Source: CAZWUK01 sp964636685 (GTDB lineage Bacteria > Bacillota > Clostridia > Christensenellales > CAG-138). Taken from it: a DNA stretch of 15,517 nucleotides. The position numbers and the translations under genes are program-made. The notes below the pieces were generated by a model, which had not been told where the DNA came from, ran no database searches, and saw only the letters and a program-made list of their open reading frames with translations. Numbering within the stretch: the stretch's first letter is position 1; each line of letters opens with the position of its first letter. The stretch is taken from assembly GCA_964636685.1 (NCBI GenBank), contig CAZWUK010000050.1, positions 1 through 15,517 on the forward strand, written 5' to 3'. Positions 7,231 to 15,418 of this stretch are shown here, in pieces.

Positions 7231-8076
7231 TTAGTCGGTCAGTCCGACGTCGATCAAAGGCGTGCCGGAGGAGGAGACTTTTGGAAGCTGTCCGTCCCAT
7301 TTCTGCACGGTCTGATAGCGGATGAGCAGCTCGGTCAACGACGCGGTGAGGATCTGGTTGCTGGAGGCGTTTGCTTCGGCCAACGTTTTGATCTCGGTGG
7401 CTTGCGCCTCTGCCGCGATCACGCGCTTTTCAGCCTCCGTATTGGCGATGACCAGCGCTTGCTCCTGCTCGGTACGGGTTTTGATGAGGTTTTGTTCCGC
7501 GACCTGTTTTGCTTCGACTGCCGCGATATATTCCTCTGAAAAGTCCCAATTGATGATATTGAGATCATCCACGGTGATGCCGTAGCTGGTCATTTTGTCG
7601 GAGAGCTCTGCGCTGAGCTCTGTGGATACCTCGCCTCGAGAACCGACCAGCTCGATGGCGGTATAGCGCGCAGTGACCGCCTTGAGCACCTCGTTGACCG
7701 CGGGCGTGATGAGTACGTTTTCAAAGTCGGGGCCGACTTCCTTGTAGATGGAATAGGACATACTCTTGTTGACGTGATAATTGACCGCCACGACGGTAGA
7801 GATGGTTTGCAGATCCTTGGAGAACGCTTCGGTTGAAACATCGAGCTTCACAATGCGGTTATCAATGGTTACGACCTGCTGTGCAAAGGGGATTTTCATG
7901 TGGATACCCTCTTGCAGCACAACGTCGCTGACTTTGCCAAAGGTCATAACAACGCCGGTATGGCCGGCCTGAATGACGACAAAGCAGGACGAAAGAACAC
8001 CGATTACAAGCGCAAGTACGACGACGGTGACAATCAGCTTGGATACGGAGAAATTACCGGATTTATCGCGGAACAT
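7231..8076 (-). CDS. SPFH/band 7 (prohibitin-like) membrane protein
   Basis: A 281-residue protein with an N-terminal membrane helix (about 13-35), then an SPFH domain (about 36-190: AGHTGVVMTFGKV, GIHMKIPF, VTIDNRIVKLDV, YGITVDDLNIINWDFS), and an Ala/Glu/Gln-rich coiled coil (about 190-240: VEAKQVAEQNLIKTRTEQ, ALVIANTEAEKRVIAAEA). The short tail ends PLIDVGLTD. Such proteins form large ring-like oligomers on the membrane and organise microdomains or control membrane proteases such as FtsH; which applies here cannot be told. ATG at 8076-8074 has AGGGGG (8083-8088) 6 bases upstream. It heads a two-gene unit with DUF1294. Confidence 0.93.
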   Translation of the reverse strand: MFRDKSGNFSVSKLIVTVVVLALVIGVLSSCFVVIQAGHTGVVMTFGKVSDVVLQEGIHMKIPFAQQVVTIDNRIVKLDVSTEAFSKDLQTISTVVAVNYHVNKSMSYSIYKEVGPDFENVLITPAVNEVLKAVTARYTAIELVGSRGEVSTELSAELSDKMTSYGITVDDLNIINWDFSEEYIAAVEAKQVAEQNLIKTRTEQEQALVIANTEAEKRVIAAEAQATEIKTLAEANASSNQILTASLTELLIRYQTVQKWDGQLPKVSSSGTPLIDVGLTD

Positions 8077-8102
8077 ATCAATCCCCCTGAAAAGTTTTTA
8101 TA

Positions 8103-8131
8103 AGCATATCATATCTTTGCGCGATCCGCAA
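8103..8131 (-). promoter_or_regulatory. Candidate promoter of the SPFH gene
   Basis: Read on the - strand, TTGCGG (8131-8126) and TATGCT (8108-8103) are 17 bases apart, and TGA before the -10 makes it an extended -10 element. Farther upstream is a nested inverted repeat, CAAGCG/CGCTTG (8138-8143, 8165-8170) enclosing CGGA/TCCG (8144-8147, 8153-8156), with a TTGACA (8162-8157) but no good -10 for it. Confidence 0.5.
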
Positions 8132-8248
8132 TTTTTTCAAGCGCGGACTGCATCCGTGTCAATTCGCTTGCGATGGCTCAAAAGACGGGACAAACCGTCT
8201 CGATTGAAAGCATACGGCTCCTGACTGTCGTTGGTTGGTGATGTGTGC

Positions 8249-8288
8249 AAAAAAACGCCGCGCCGGGAAACTGCCGGGCGGCGCCGCG
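8249..8288 (-). terminator. Intrinsic terminator of the ssnA-ygfK-xdh operon
   Basis: On the - strand a GC-rich hairpin (8288-8280 with 8264-8256; nine positions, one C-C mismatch) is followed at once by seven T residues (8255-8249). It lies 24 bases beyond the xdh stop. Alternative pairings of the CCGG repeats in the loop are possible but keep the hairpin. Confidence 0.85.
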
Positions 8289-8311
8289 CATCTCTTGCGT
8301 ATGCCGTGTTG

Positions 8312-10876
8312 TTATTTTTTGCGGCTGTACGGCGTGCCGTCAAGCGGCAGCTTGGTACGGAAAATACCGTCGCGGTTAAAATAGGCGTTCTGTACGGCGG
8401 GCGCAGTCGGGATCGAGCAGATTTCACCGACGCCCTTTGCACCGCAGGCAAGCCCGTCTTTATCCGATTTTCCGAGAAAGACGCTGCAAACCTCCGGCGT
8501 GTTGATTGCGTGGAATAAGCCCAGCGTGCCGAATTTTGCGGTGGGACGACCTTCCGACAGCGGGAAATCCTCCGTCAGCGCATAGCCAAGGCTCATCACT
8601 ACGCCGCCTTCGATCTGCCCCTCCAATGCGGTGGGGTTGACCGCCTGCCCGACGTCGTGTACGGCGGTGACGCGTTTGATGGAGCCGTCGTCGCTCAGCT
8701 CCACGACGTGCGTGGCATAGCCGTAGGCAATGTGCGAGACGGGATGCGCCTTGTCAGAGCCGAGCTTGTCCGTCACGCCGGTGTATTCGCCAAGGAAGCT
8801 TTGCCCCTCGAGTGCGGCAAGCGAGCCGGCTTTTTGCAGCGCATCCTTTACCTGCTTTGCCGCCAGCACGGTCGCCTCACCCGTAAAGAGCGTCTGCCGT
8901 GAGGCGGTGGTGTTGCCGGAGTCGGGAGAATCGGCAGTATCCGGCGCGTGATAGACAATGCTTTCGACCGGGATGCCGGTCGTTTCATGCGTCATCTGCA
9001 CCTGTACGGTACCCATGCCCTGCCCGATGCAGGCAGCGCTGGAGTGCAGATGCAGCTTGCCGCCCAAAATCTCGATGCGGCAGCGCCCGGTATCGGGGAT
9101 GCCCACGCCGAGTCCGCTGTTTTTCATAGCGCACGCAATGCCCGCCTTGGGATCGCGGGAAAGAATCGGACGCACCGCGTCGAGCGTTTCCACAAGCGCC
9201 GTGGTGTCGTCGGCAATCTGCCCGTTGGGCAGCGTCTGCCCGGGACGTATGGCGTTGCGGTAACGGATCTCAAAGGGCGTGATGCCCACAAGCGCCGCAA
9301 GCTGATTGAGATTGCATTCTGTGGCAAAGCAGCTTTGCGTCACGCCAAAGCCGCGGAAAGCGCCGGCGGGCGGGTTATTGGTGTAGACGGCTTTCCCGTC
9401 GATGTCAATATCCTGATAGTTATATGGGCCTGCCGCGTGGGTGCAGGCGCGCTGCAACACGGGCCCGCCCAAAGAGGCGTAAGCGCCCGTATCGGAGACG
9501 AGCGTTGCACACATGGCGGTGAGGAGCCCGTTTTCGTCGCAGGCGGTGGTAAACTCCATCTCCATCGCGTGGCGTTTGGGGTGGATCAATATGCTTTCCT
9601 GCCGCGTCAGGGAGACCTTGACCGGGCGACCGGTGACAAAGGCCGCGAGCGCTGCGTGATGCTGTACGCTCATGTCCTCCTTGCCGCCAAAGCCGCCGCC
9701 GACCATCATGGCGGTGACGCGCACCTTTTCGGGCGGCAGTCCCAGCATGACTGCGCATTCCTTGCGGGTCTGGTAGATGCCCTGATCGCCGGAATGGATA
9801 TGAACGCCGCCGTTTTCGGGGTAAGCAACCGCGGTTTCCGTCTCGAGAAACGCATGCTCGGTAAACGGCACGCTGTAATGATTTGTGACGACATATTTCG
9901 CGGCGGCAATCTTCTCCTTGGCGTTGCCGCGAACAAGATGCTCGTGCGCCAGCACGTTGTCGCGACCTTCGTGTACGGTGGGCGCACCGTCTTTGAGCGA
10001 ATCTCCGGGAGAGAGCAGCGGCGGGAGGGGCGCATAGTCCACTTCCACAAGAAGCTTTGCCGCTTCGAGCGTTTTGCGGTCGTTTGCCACCACCAGCGCG
10101 ATGGCGTCGCCGAGAAAATGCGTTACCTGTCCAACGGGGATCATGACGTCATAATCCTGTACGAGATGCCCGATTTTTTTCTGCCCGGGAACGTCGTCGC
10201 TGGTCAAGACGGCGACGACGCCCGGCAGCGCCTTTGCCTGTTCCGTGCGAATGGCCAATACCTTTGCGCGGGGATAGGCGCTGCGCACCGCGGAAGCATA
10301 GACCATGCCGTCCGGGTGCAGATCGTCTGCATAGAGCGCGTCTCCGAGCGCTTTTGCGGGCGCATCGACACGCGGCAGACTGTCGCCTACGATCCCGGCA
10401 AGTTGACATGCGGGGACGGGCGCGTTTTCACGGAAAAGCCGCGCGGAGAGCAGGATGGCTTCCTCAATCTTCTTGTAGCCCGTGCAGCGGCAGATGTTGC
10501 CGCGAATGGCTTTTTTGACCTCCTCTGGGCGTGGATCGGGGTTTTGATCGACTAGCGCCTTTGCGCTCATGACCATGCCGGGTGTGCAAAAGCCGCACTG
10601 GACGGCGCCTGCCGTGGTGAACGCGTAGGCGTAGACCGCCCGTTCCCGCGCGGTCAAGCCCTCACAGGTCACGATGTGCTTTCCGTCGAGCCGATCGGTC
10701 TGCTGCACGCACGCTTTGACGTTTTTACCGTCAATGATGACGGTGCAGGTACCGCAGGCGCCCTCCGAGCAGCCGTTTTTTACACTGGTCAGACGCAGGG
10801 TATCCCGAAGGTAAGGAAGAAGCTTTTCGTTTTGTTCTACGGTATGCGAGACGCCGTTGACAAAGAAGGTTGCCAT
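8312..10876 (-). CDS. Selenium-dependent-type xanthine dehydrogenase, fused [2Fe-2S] and molybdopterin-binding
   Basis: A molybdenum hydroxylase that inserts water-derived oxygen into a purine-type ring (for example hypoxanthine or xanthine to urate, reversible under reduction). I choose ATG at 10876 because AAGGGG (10890-10885) is 8 bases upstream; the in-frame ATG at 10882 is only 2 bases from it. Numbering below is from 10882 (856 residues; subtract 2 for my start). A plant-type [2Fe-2S] domain has Cys38, 43, 46 and 58; a second helical [2Fe-2S] domain has QCGFC (96, 99) and CRC (131, 133). The Mo-binding region follows directly, with GGGFGGKED, AFRGFG and the catalytic Glu of KGVGE (about 820). 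No FAD domain separates them. Length and fusion fit the Se-dependent XDH family (TIGR03311-like) better than E. coli XdhD. Selenium would be a labile Mo ligand, not selenocysteine: there is no in-frame TGA. Last gene of the operon. Confidence 0.88.
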   Translation of the reverse strand: MATFFVNGVSHTVEQNEKLLPYLRDTLRLTSVKNGCSEGACGTCTVIIDGKNVKACVQQTDRLDGKHIVTCEGLTARERAVYAYAFTTAGAVQCGFCTPGMVMSAKALVDQNPDPRPEEVKKAIRGNICRCTGYKKIEEAILLSARLFRENAPVPACQLAGIVGDSLPRVDAPAKALGDALYADDLHPDGMVYASAVRSAYPRAKVLAIRTEQAKALPGVVAVLTSDDVPGQKKIGHLVQDYDVMIPVGQVTHFLGDAIALVVANDRKTLEAAKLLVEVDYAPLPPLLSPGDSLKDGAPTVHEGRDNVLAHEHLVRGNAKEKIAAAKYVVTNHYSVPFTEHAFLETETAVAYPENGGVHIHSGDQGIYQTRKECAVMLGLPPEKVRVTAMMVGGGFGGKEDMSVQHHAALAAFVTGRPVKVSLTRQESILIHPKRHAMEMEFTTACDENGLLTAMCATLVSDTGAYASLGGPVLQRACTHAAGPYNYQDIDIDGKAVYTNNPPAGAFRGFGVTQSCFATECNLNQLAALVGITPFEIRYRNAIRPGQTLPNGQIADDTTALVETLDAVRPILSRDPKAGIACAMKNSGLGVGIPDTGRCRIEILGGKLHLHSSAACIGQGMGTVQVQMTHETTGIPVESIVYHAPDTADSPDSGNTTASRQTLFTGEATVLAAKQVKDALQKAGSLAALEGQSFLGEYTGVTDKLGSDKAHPVSHIAYGYATHVVELSDDGSIKRVTAVHDVGQAVNPTALEGQIEGGVVMSLGYALTEDFPLSEGRPTAKFGTLGLFHAINTPEVCSVFLGKSDKDGLACGAKGVGEICSIPTAPAVQNAYFNRDGIFRTKLPLDGTPYSRKK

Positions 10877-10901
10877 AGTCATATCCCCTTATTCAAAATG
10901 A

Positions 10902-10931
10902 GGGCGGCAGAACAGTCGCATCCCGCCGCCC
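10902..10931 (-). other. Intercistronic hairpin between ygfK and xdh
   Basis: GGGCGGC and GCCGCCC (10902-10908 and 10925-10931) form a 7-bp GC stem with a 16-base loop in the 63-base gap. On the - strand it is followed by TCATTTTGAATAAG, too weak a T-run for a firm terminator. It could be a partial attenuator, a processing or stability site, or neither. Confidence 0.55.
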
Positions 10932-10939
10932 GTGTCGCA

Positions 10940-13909
10940 TCAGAGAAGATAGGTGTATTTTTCGAGAACGGCGGACAGGATCTTTTCCACGTCGGGATCG
11001 ATTTCGCCGCTGCCGAGCGTCACGGTGCGCACATCATCCAGCCTCAGCTTGAATTTGTTTTCGCCCAGATAGTAAAAACCGAGGTTTTCACTGGTGTCAA
11101 ACTCCGCCTTGGTGGAAAAGAGCGTGAGCTTTTCCTTGTAGGGCGCGCTGTCATACGGGCAGAACACGATGCAGTTGCCGCACTCGTTGCACATACGGTC
11201 TATATGCAGAATCTGCGGCATGGAGAGCCCCGGTACGTCGAGTGCGATGTTGGCGCGGTTCGGGCAGACCTGTACGCAGCACTCGCAGACCGCTCCGCAG
11301 GAGAGGCAGCGCTCTGCTTCCTTGCCCGCACTGTCATAGACCCGAAGAACGCCCTGCTTTTTCAGGCAATCGTCCTCTGTGGTCTTTGCGCAGGCGGGAA
11401 TTTCGTATTTCCATGCACCCACGATGTCGTCTGCGACAATGCGCGCATCGCGGATGGCTTCTACCACCGTGGCAGGGCCGCGATTGGCGTCGCCGATGAC
11501 ATAAACGCCGGGAATGGACGTGGCAAGCCGTGCGTCAAGCGCTGCATTGCCGCGCTCTGTCGTGGCAATGCCGAGCGCTTGGAATGCGGCCGTGTCGATC
11601 TTTTCACCGACGGCCGAGATCAGCGCCGTGCAGGGAATGGCGAGGGTTTGGCCGGTTTCAACCGGGGAACGGCGGCCGGAAGCATCGGGGTCGCCAAGCT
11701 GCATCACGCTGCAAAGCAGCTTGCCGTCCTTGAGCGATATGGGGGAGAGCAGCTCCATAAATTCCACGCCGTCTTCGAGCGCGAGCGACAGCTCCTCTTC
11801 GTCCGCCGGCATATAGCGGCGGGTTCTGCGATACACCAGACGCACGTGACGCGTGCCGCGGATGCGTTTTGCCGCGCGGGCCGCGTCCATGGCGGTGTTG
11901 CCGCCGCCGATGACCACGATGTCACTGCCAAGATCCGGCAAGGTTTCCGCTTTGTACTGTTCGAGGAAGTCCAGCGCGTTCATCGCGCTGCCGCTTTCGA
12001 GCGCGACCTTGCCGTGCTGCCACGCGCCGGTGGCATAGAGGATCTTGTCAAAGCCGTCTGCACGCAGCGCGTCAAGCGCCGGCGCTTTGGTGTTGGTCTT
12101 GACGGTCACACCGAGCTTTTCCAGAAAAGCCGCGTCGCGGTCGATGCCAAGATCGCCGATGCGGAAGCTCGGAATCACATAGCGCACGATACCGCCAAGC
12201 TTTTCCCGCTGCTCAAACAGGGTCACATCCGCGCCCTGCCGCGCGAGAAAATGCGCTGCCGCCATACCGGCGGGGCCGCCGCCCACGATCGCCACCCGAA
12301 TGCCGTTCTTGTCGGCAGGCGGTGCGATGGTATCGATTATCGCGTCGTATCCCTGCCGCGCGGCAAGCAGCTTTGCGTCGCGGATATGCACGGATTCCTC
12401 ATAGAAGTTTCTGGTGCACTGATCCATGCAGCGATGGCTGCAAATGCGCCCCGTGATAAAGGGCAGGGGGTTTTTCTCCAGGATCAGCGACAGCGCCGCG
12501 GTGTAATTGCCCTCGCCTACCAGACGCACATACTCCGGGATGTCCTGTCCAATGGGGCAGCCATGCGTGCAGGGCGCGGTGAAGCAGGTGGTCAAAGGCA
12601 CTTTTTTTGCAAGCTTGCGCGAGGGCGCGGGCTTGATGGCCTTGACATGCCGGCTGTCGGTGCGGGCGTTCATGGCAAGATAGGCGATTTTCCCCACGGA
12701 CACGCCGGTAAACGGACGGTACTCGTGCTTTTGCATGGAGATTGCCATCTGGGTCAAACGCTGATAGCCGCCGGGCTTGAGCAGTGTGGTCGCCATGGTG
12801 ATGGGCCAGATACCGGCTTCGTAGAGCGCGGCGATGTTGAACAGATCGACGCCGCCGGAAAAGGACAGACGCATCTTGCCGTTGAATTCGTCGCTGATGC
12901 GGCGCGCCATCTCGATGGTCAGCGGATAGAGACTTCTGCCGCTCATGTACATTTCGTTGCCGGGCAGCTCTTTGTTTGCGATGGCGACGGGGAAGGTGTT
13001 GGAAAGCTTTAACCCGAAGCTCACCGCGTTTTCGCCGGCCAGCGATAAAAGACGCTTGAACATCGGCACGGCGTCGCGCCATTGCAGATCGTCGTTGAAA
13101 TGGAAGTCGTCGAACACGATATAGTCATAGCCCATTTCGTTCAGCGTTTTGCGCGCAAAATTGTAGCCGAGCAGCGTGGGATTGCACTTGACAAAGGTGT
13201 TGAGCTTCTTTTCCCGGATCAGATAGGAAGCGATTTTTTCAATTTCCTCGGGCGGGCAGCCGTGCAGCGTAGAGAGGGTGATGGAGGTGCAAACGTGCGG
13301 ATTGACAGCGCGGATATAGGCTTCGTCCACGTTGGAAAAATCCGAAAGATGCGCGCGAGCCCATTTTTCGCACTCCATAAAAACAGGGGTCTTTTTGGCG
13401 TCTTTCAGCCCTTCTATGAAGTCGTCGATCTTTTTGGAAGTGATTCCTTCATAATTATAACCGACGCTCATGTTGAACATGAAGCCGTCGGGGTCGCCGA
13501 GTCCAAATTCCTTGCACACAAGCTTGATGGCGTACCATGCTTTGACATATTCGTCAAATGCTTCCTGCACGCGAAGCTCTGTGGACCATTCCACGTTGTA
13601 GCATTCATCGCTTGCAAGAATGCAGGGCTTGGAAACAGGCAGATCTTCACCGTCGAGCGTCTGCACGGTCTTTAATTCAAAGAACCGGCTTCCGGCATAA
13701 TAGGCGGCGATGATATTCTGCGCCAGCTGGGTGTGCGGGCCGGCGGCCGGGCCAAACGGCGTTTCCAGATGCTCGGAAAACAGATCCAGCATTTTTCCGG
13801 GGACGGATACAAAGGGACGTCGAACGCCAAAGACGGAGCCGTCCTTGTGCTCGGAGAAGATCCAGTGCATCAGCTCCGGAAAGGGGATCGGGGTCATTCT
13901 GTCAGACAT
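10940..13909 (-). CDS. ygfK: YgfK-type Fe-S flavoprotein oxidoreductase (putative selenate reductase subunit)
   Basis: A 989-residue cytosolic enzyme. ATG at 13909 is chosen because AGGAGG is 6 bases upstream (13921-13916), giving MSDRMTPIPFPELM; an ATG at 13927 would overlap the ssnA stop. Residues 1-420 form a dihydroorotate/dihydropyrimidine dehydrogenase-like FMN barrel (TPFGPAAGPHTQLAQN, LHGCPPEEIE, VKCNPTLLGYNF, FSGGVDLFN). A GltD-type helical Fe-S segment has Cys442, 447, 451, 490, 494, 498. FAD binding is GGGPAG (543-548) and NAD(P) binding GGGNTA (668-673), with a closing VYVIGDANRGPATVVEAIRDAR. Two C-terminal clusters are CLSCGAVCECCVQVCP (from 868) and CNECGNCIVFCP (from 907). This is dihydropyrimidine dehydrogenase with the domains reordered. 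Annotated as YgfK from genome context with selenium genes; a direct role in selenate reduction is unproven, and in purine clusters it more likely reduces a purine-derived substrate or shuttles electrons. It sits 14 bases after ssnA. Confidence 0.92.
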   Translation of the reverse strand: MSDRMTPIPFPELMHWIFSEHKDGSVFGVRRPFVSVPGKMLDLFSEHLETPFGPAAGPHTQLAQNIIAAYYAGSRFFELKTVQTLDGEDLPVSKPCILASDECYNVEWSTELRVQEAFDEYVKAWYAIKLVCKEFGLGDPDGFMFNMSVGYNYEGITSKKIDDFIEGLKDAKKTPVFMECEKWARAHLSDFSNVDEAYIRAVNPHVCTSITLSTLHGCPPEEIEKIASYLIREKKLNTFVKCNPTLLGYNFARKTLNEMGYDYIVFDDFHFNDDLQWRDAVPMFKRLLSLAGENAVSFGLKLSNTFPVAIANKELPGNEMYMSGRSLYPLTIEMARRISDEFNGKMRLSFSGGVDLFNIAALYEAGIWPITMATTLLKPGGYQRLTQMAISMQKHEYRPFTGVSVGKIAYLAMNARTDSRHVKAIKPAPSRKLAKKVPLTTCFTAPCTHGCPIGQDIPEYVRLVGEGNYTAALSLILEKNPLPFITGRICSHRCMDQCTRNFYEESVHIRDAKLLAARQGYDAIIDTIAPPADKNGIRVAIVGGGPAGMAAAHFLARQGADVTLFEQREKLGGIVRYVIPSFRIGDLGIDRDAAFLEKLGVTVKTNTKAPALDALRADGFDKILYATGAWQHGKVALESGSAMNALDFLEQYKAETLPDLGSDIVVIGGGNTAMDAARAAKRIRGTRHVRLVYRRTRRYMPADEEELSLALEDGVEFMELLSPISLKDGKLLCSVMQLGDPDASGRRSPVETGQTLAIPCTALISAVGEKIDTAAFQALGIATTERGNAALDARLATSIPGVYVIGDANRGPATVVEAIRDARIVADDIVGAWKYEIPACAKTTEDDCLKKQGVLRVYDSAGKEAERCLSCGAVCECCVQVCPNRANIALDVPGLSMPQILHIDRMCNECGNCIVFCPYDSAPYKEKLTLFSTKAEFDTSENLGFYYLGENKFKLRLDDVRTVTLGSGEIDPDVEKILSAVLEKYTYLL

Positions 13910-13923
13910 GATAAGCCTCCTTT

Positions 13924-15252
13924 TCAACCGTTGATGGAGTTCCAGAGTTTTTTCGCGCTCTCACGGCATTTTGCCATGAGTTCTTTTTCGTCGCAGACCA
14001 GCACTTCGCGATCACGCATCAGCAGCTTGCCGTTGCAGACGGTGGTGACAACGCTGCGACCGTTCATGCCAAAGAGGATATGTCCGTTGCAGTTGCTGCC
14101 GTCCATGGGGGTGAGCGGGTCGTAATCGGTGACGATAATGTCCGCATAAGCGCCTTTTTTGAGGATGCCCAGCGGCTTTTGATAAAAGCGTCCGGCGATG
14201 GTGCGGTTGTTTTCAAACAGCATCGTGGGGATCTCGCCCCATGCCACGGTCGGATCACACAGATTGTGCTTGTGGATGATATTGCCTACCTTATAGCTTT
14301 CCAACATATCGTTGGTGTATCCGTCGGTGCCGAGTCCCGCTAGAACGCCTTCCTTGAGCATGTGCAGCACAGGCCCGCAGCCCACGGCGTTGCCCATGTT
14401 GGATTCGGGATTGTGTACGACCATGGAATCCGTATCGCGCAGCAGCTCCATCTCCGCCTTGTTGATATGGATGCAGTGCACGGCCAGCGTTTTGCTGCCG
14501 AGGATGTCCAGATCATGCAGGCGGTTGACGATGCGCTTGCCGTATTTGTGCAGCGAATCCTGCAGGTCGGAAGGCCCCTCCGCCACATGCACGTGGAAGC
14601 CCGTCCACGGATCGGTGTGCTCTCTTGCAAAGGCGAGCGTTTCATCCGAGAGCGTAAAGGAGGCGTGCAGCCCCATCATGCCCTTTACCATGTCGCTTTT
14701 ATCAGCCTTTGCGCGCTTGATGAACCGCTCGTTTTCCAAGACCGACTGCTTCATCTTTTCTGCGCCGTCGCGGTCGGAAACCTCATAGCAGAGGCTTGTA
14801 CGCACACCCAGCTCCGTTGCAGCTTCGGCAATCTCGTCCAGACTGCCGGGAATCTCATAATAGCTTGCATGGTGGTCAAATACCGTCGTCACGCCGTTTT
14901 TGATGCAGTCAAGATAGACGGCATAGGCGCTGAGCCGGTCGTTTTCGAGGGTCAGCTTGCGGTCGATGGTCCACCACATGCCCTCCAAAATATCGTTGAA
15001 GTTTTTTGGGTTGTAGCCGTTGATGGAAAGTCCGCGCGCGAACGCGCTGTAAATATGGTTGTGCGCGTTGATGAGCCCCGGCATAATCACGCCGCCGTGC
15101 GCATCGATTAATTCCGCCTGCGCGTAGCGCTGCTTCATTTCAGCGGTGGTTCCGACTGCGAGAATGAGATTGCCGTCCGTTACGACGGCGCCGTCGTCAT
15201 AATAAATACCGTTATCGCGGGTGACGAGCCTGCCGTTTCCGATCAGTAACAT
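13924..15252 (-). CDS. ssnA: SsnA-type amidohydrolase (putative aminohydrolase of selenium/purine metabolism)
   Basis: A 442-residue metal-dependent hydrolase of the amidohydrolase superfamily (ATZ/TRZ-like). ATG at 15252 is chosen because AAGGGG is 8 bases upstream and the product starts MLLIGNGRLVTRDNG; the frame is open farther up only by chance, through the promoter. Metal and catalytic residues are visible: NAHNHIY (His64, His66), FHVHVAEG (His220, His222, Glu225), HCIHI (His259, His262) and GTDGYTND (Asp310). The fold's usual beta-sandwich ends (1-58 and about 355-442) are present. Relatives deaminate guanine, 8-oxoguanine or triazines; SsnA is tied by context to Se-dependent Mo hydroxylases and anaerobic purine breakdown, so a purine deaminase role is likely but inferred. 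It is the first gene of the three-gene operon. Confidence 0.92.
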   Translation of the reverse strand: MLLIGNGRLVTRDNGIYYDDGAVVTDGNLILAVGTTAEMKQRYAQAELIDAHGGVIMPGLINAHNHIYSAFARGLSINGYNPKNFNDILEGMWWTIDRKLTLENDRLSAYAVYLDCIKNGVTTVFDHHASYYEIPGSLDEIAEAATELGVRTSLCYEVSDRDGAEKMKQSVLENERFIKRAKADKSDMVKGMMGLHASFTLSDETLAFAREHTDPWTGFHVHVAEGPSDLQDSLHKYGKRIVNRLHDLDILGSKTLAVHCIHINKAEMELLRDTDSMVVHNPESNMGNAVGCGPVLHMLKEGVLAGLGTDGYTNDMLESYKVGNIIHKHNLCDPTVAWGEIPTMLFENNRTIAGRFYQKPLGILKKGAYADIIVTDYDPLTPMDGSNCNGHILFGMNGRSVVTTVCNGKLLMRDREVLVCDEKELMAKCRESAKKLWNSING

Positions 15253-15309
15253 TGCAAGATCCCCTTTCCAAATGTGCTTGAAGATTGGTGGACATGATAG
15301 TATACCTGA

Positions 15310-15338
15310 ATTATACATATTCGAAGAAGCGGACGCAA
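15310..15338 (-). promoter_or_regulatory. Candidate promoter of the ssnA-ygfK-xdh operon
   Basis: On the - strand, TTGCGT (15338-15333) and a perfect TATAAT (15315-15310) are separated by 17 bases. A second -10-like TATACT (15304-15299) lies 11 bases downstream with no matching -35. The leader to the ssnA ATG is about 50 bases; I see no known riboswitch in it. Confidence 0.55.
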
Positions 15339-15370
15339 CCGGACAGCCAATAAAAAGCCAAATATTTTTC

Positions 15371-15399
15371 TTGCAAAAAAACAATTTTTTAGCTATACT
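15371..15399 (+). promoter_or_regulatory. Candidate divergent promoter for the right-edge gene
   Basis: TTGCAA (15371-15376) and TATACT (15394-15399) are 17 bases apart, a good sigma-A match. The spacer holds an A-run and a T-run (AAAAAAACAATTTTTT), likely bent or flexible. It points away from the ssnA promoter, about 33 bases from its -35. Confidence 0.62.
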
Positions 15400-15418
15400 A
15401 GCTTATGTACAAATCGAC

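Noticed and set aside
8948..10555. A 535-codon open frame on the + strand opposite xdh
   Set aside because: Shadow of a gene with all Fe-S and Mo motifs in order; no domain in the antisense product.
10940..10942. TGA of ygfK as a selenocysteine codon
   Set aside because: The encoded protein already ends after its Fe-S clusters like other YgfK proteins, the 17-codon extension has no recognisable motif, and the hairpin loop lacks SECIS features I can recognise.
10676..13012. A 778-codon open frame on the + strand, opposite ygfK and the start of xdh
   Set aside because: It lies antisense to well-supported genes with clear motifs, its translation is rich in Arg, His, Cys and Ala with no recognisable domain, and such frames arise from GC-rich codon use.
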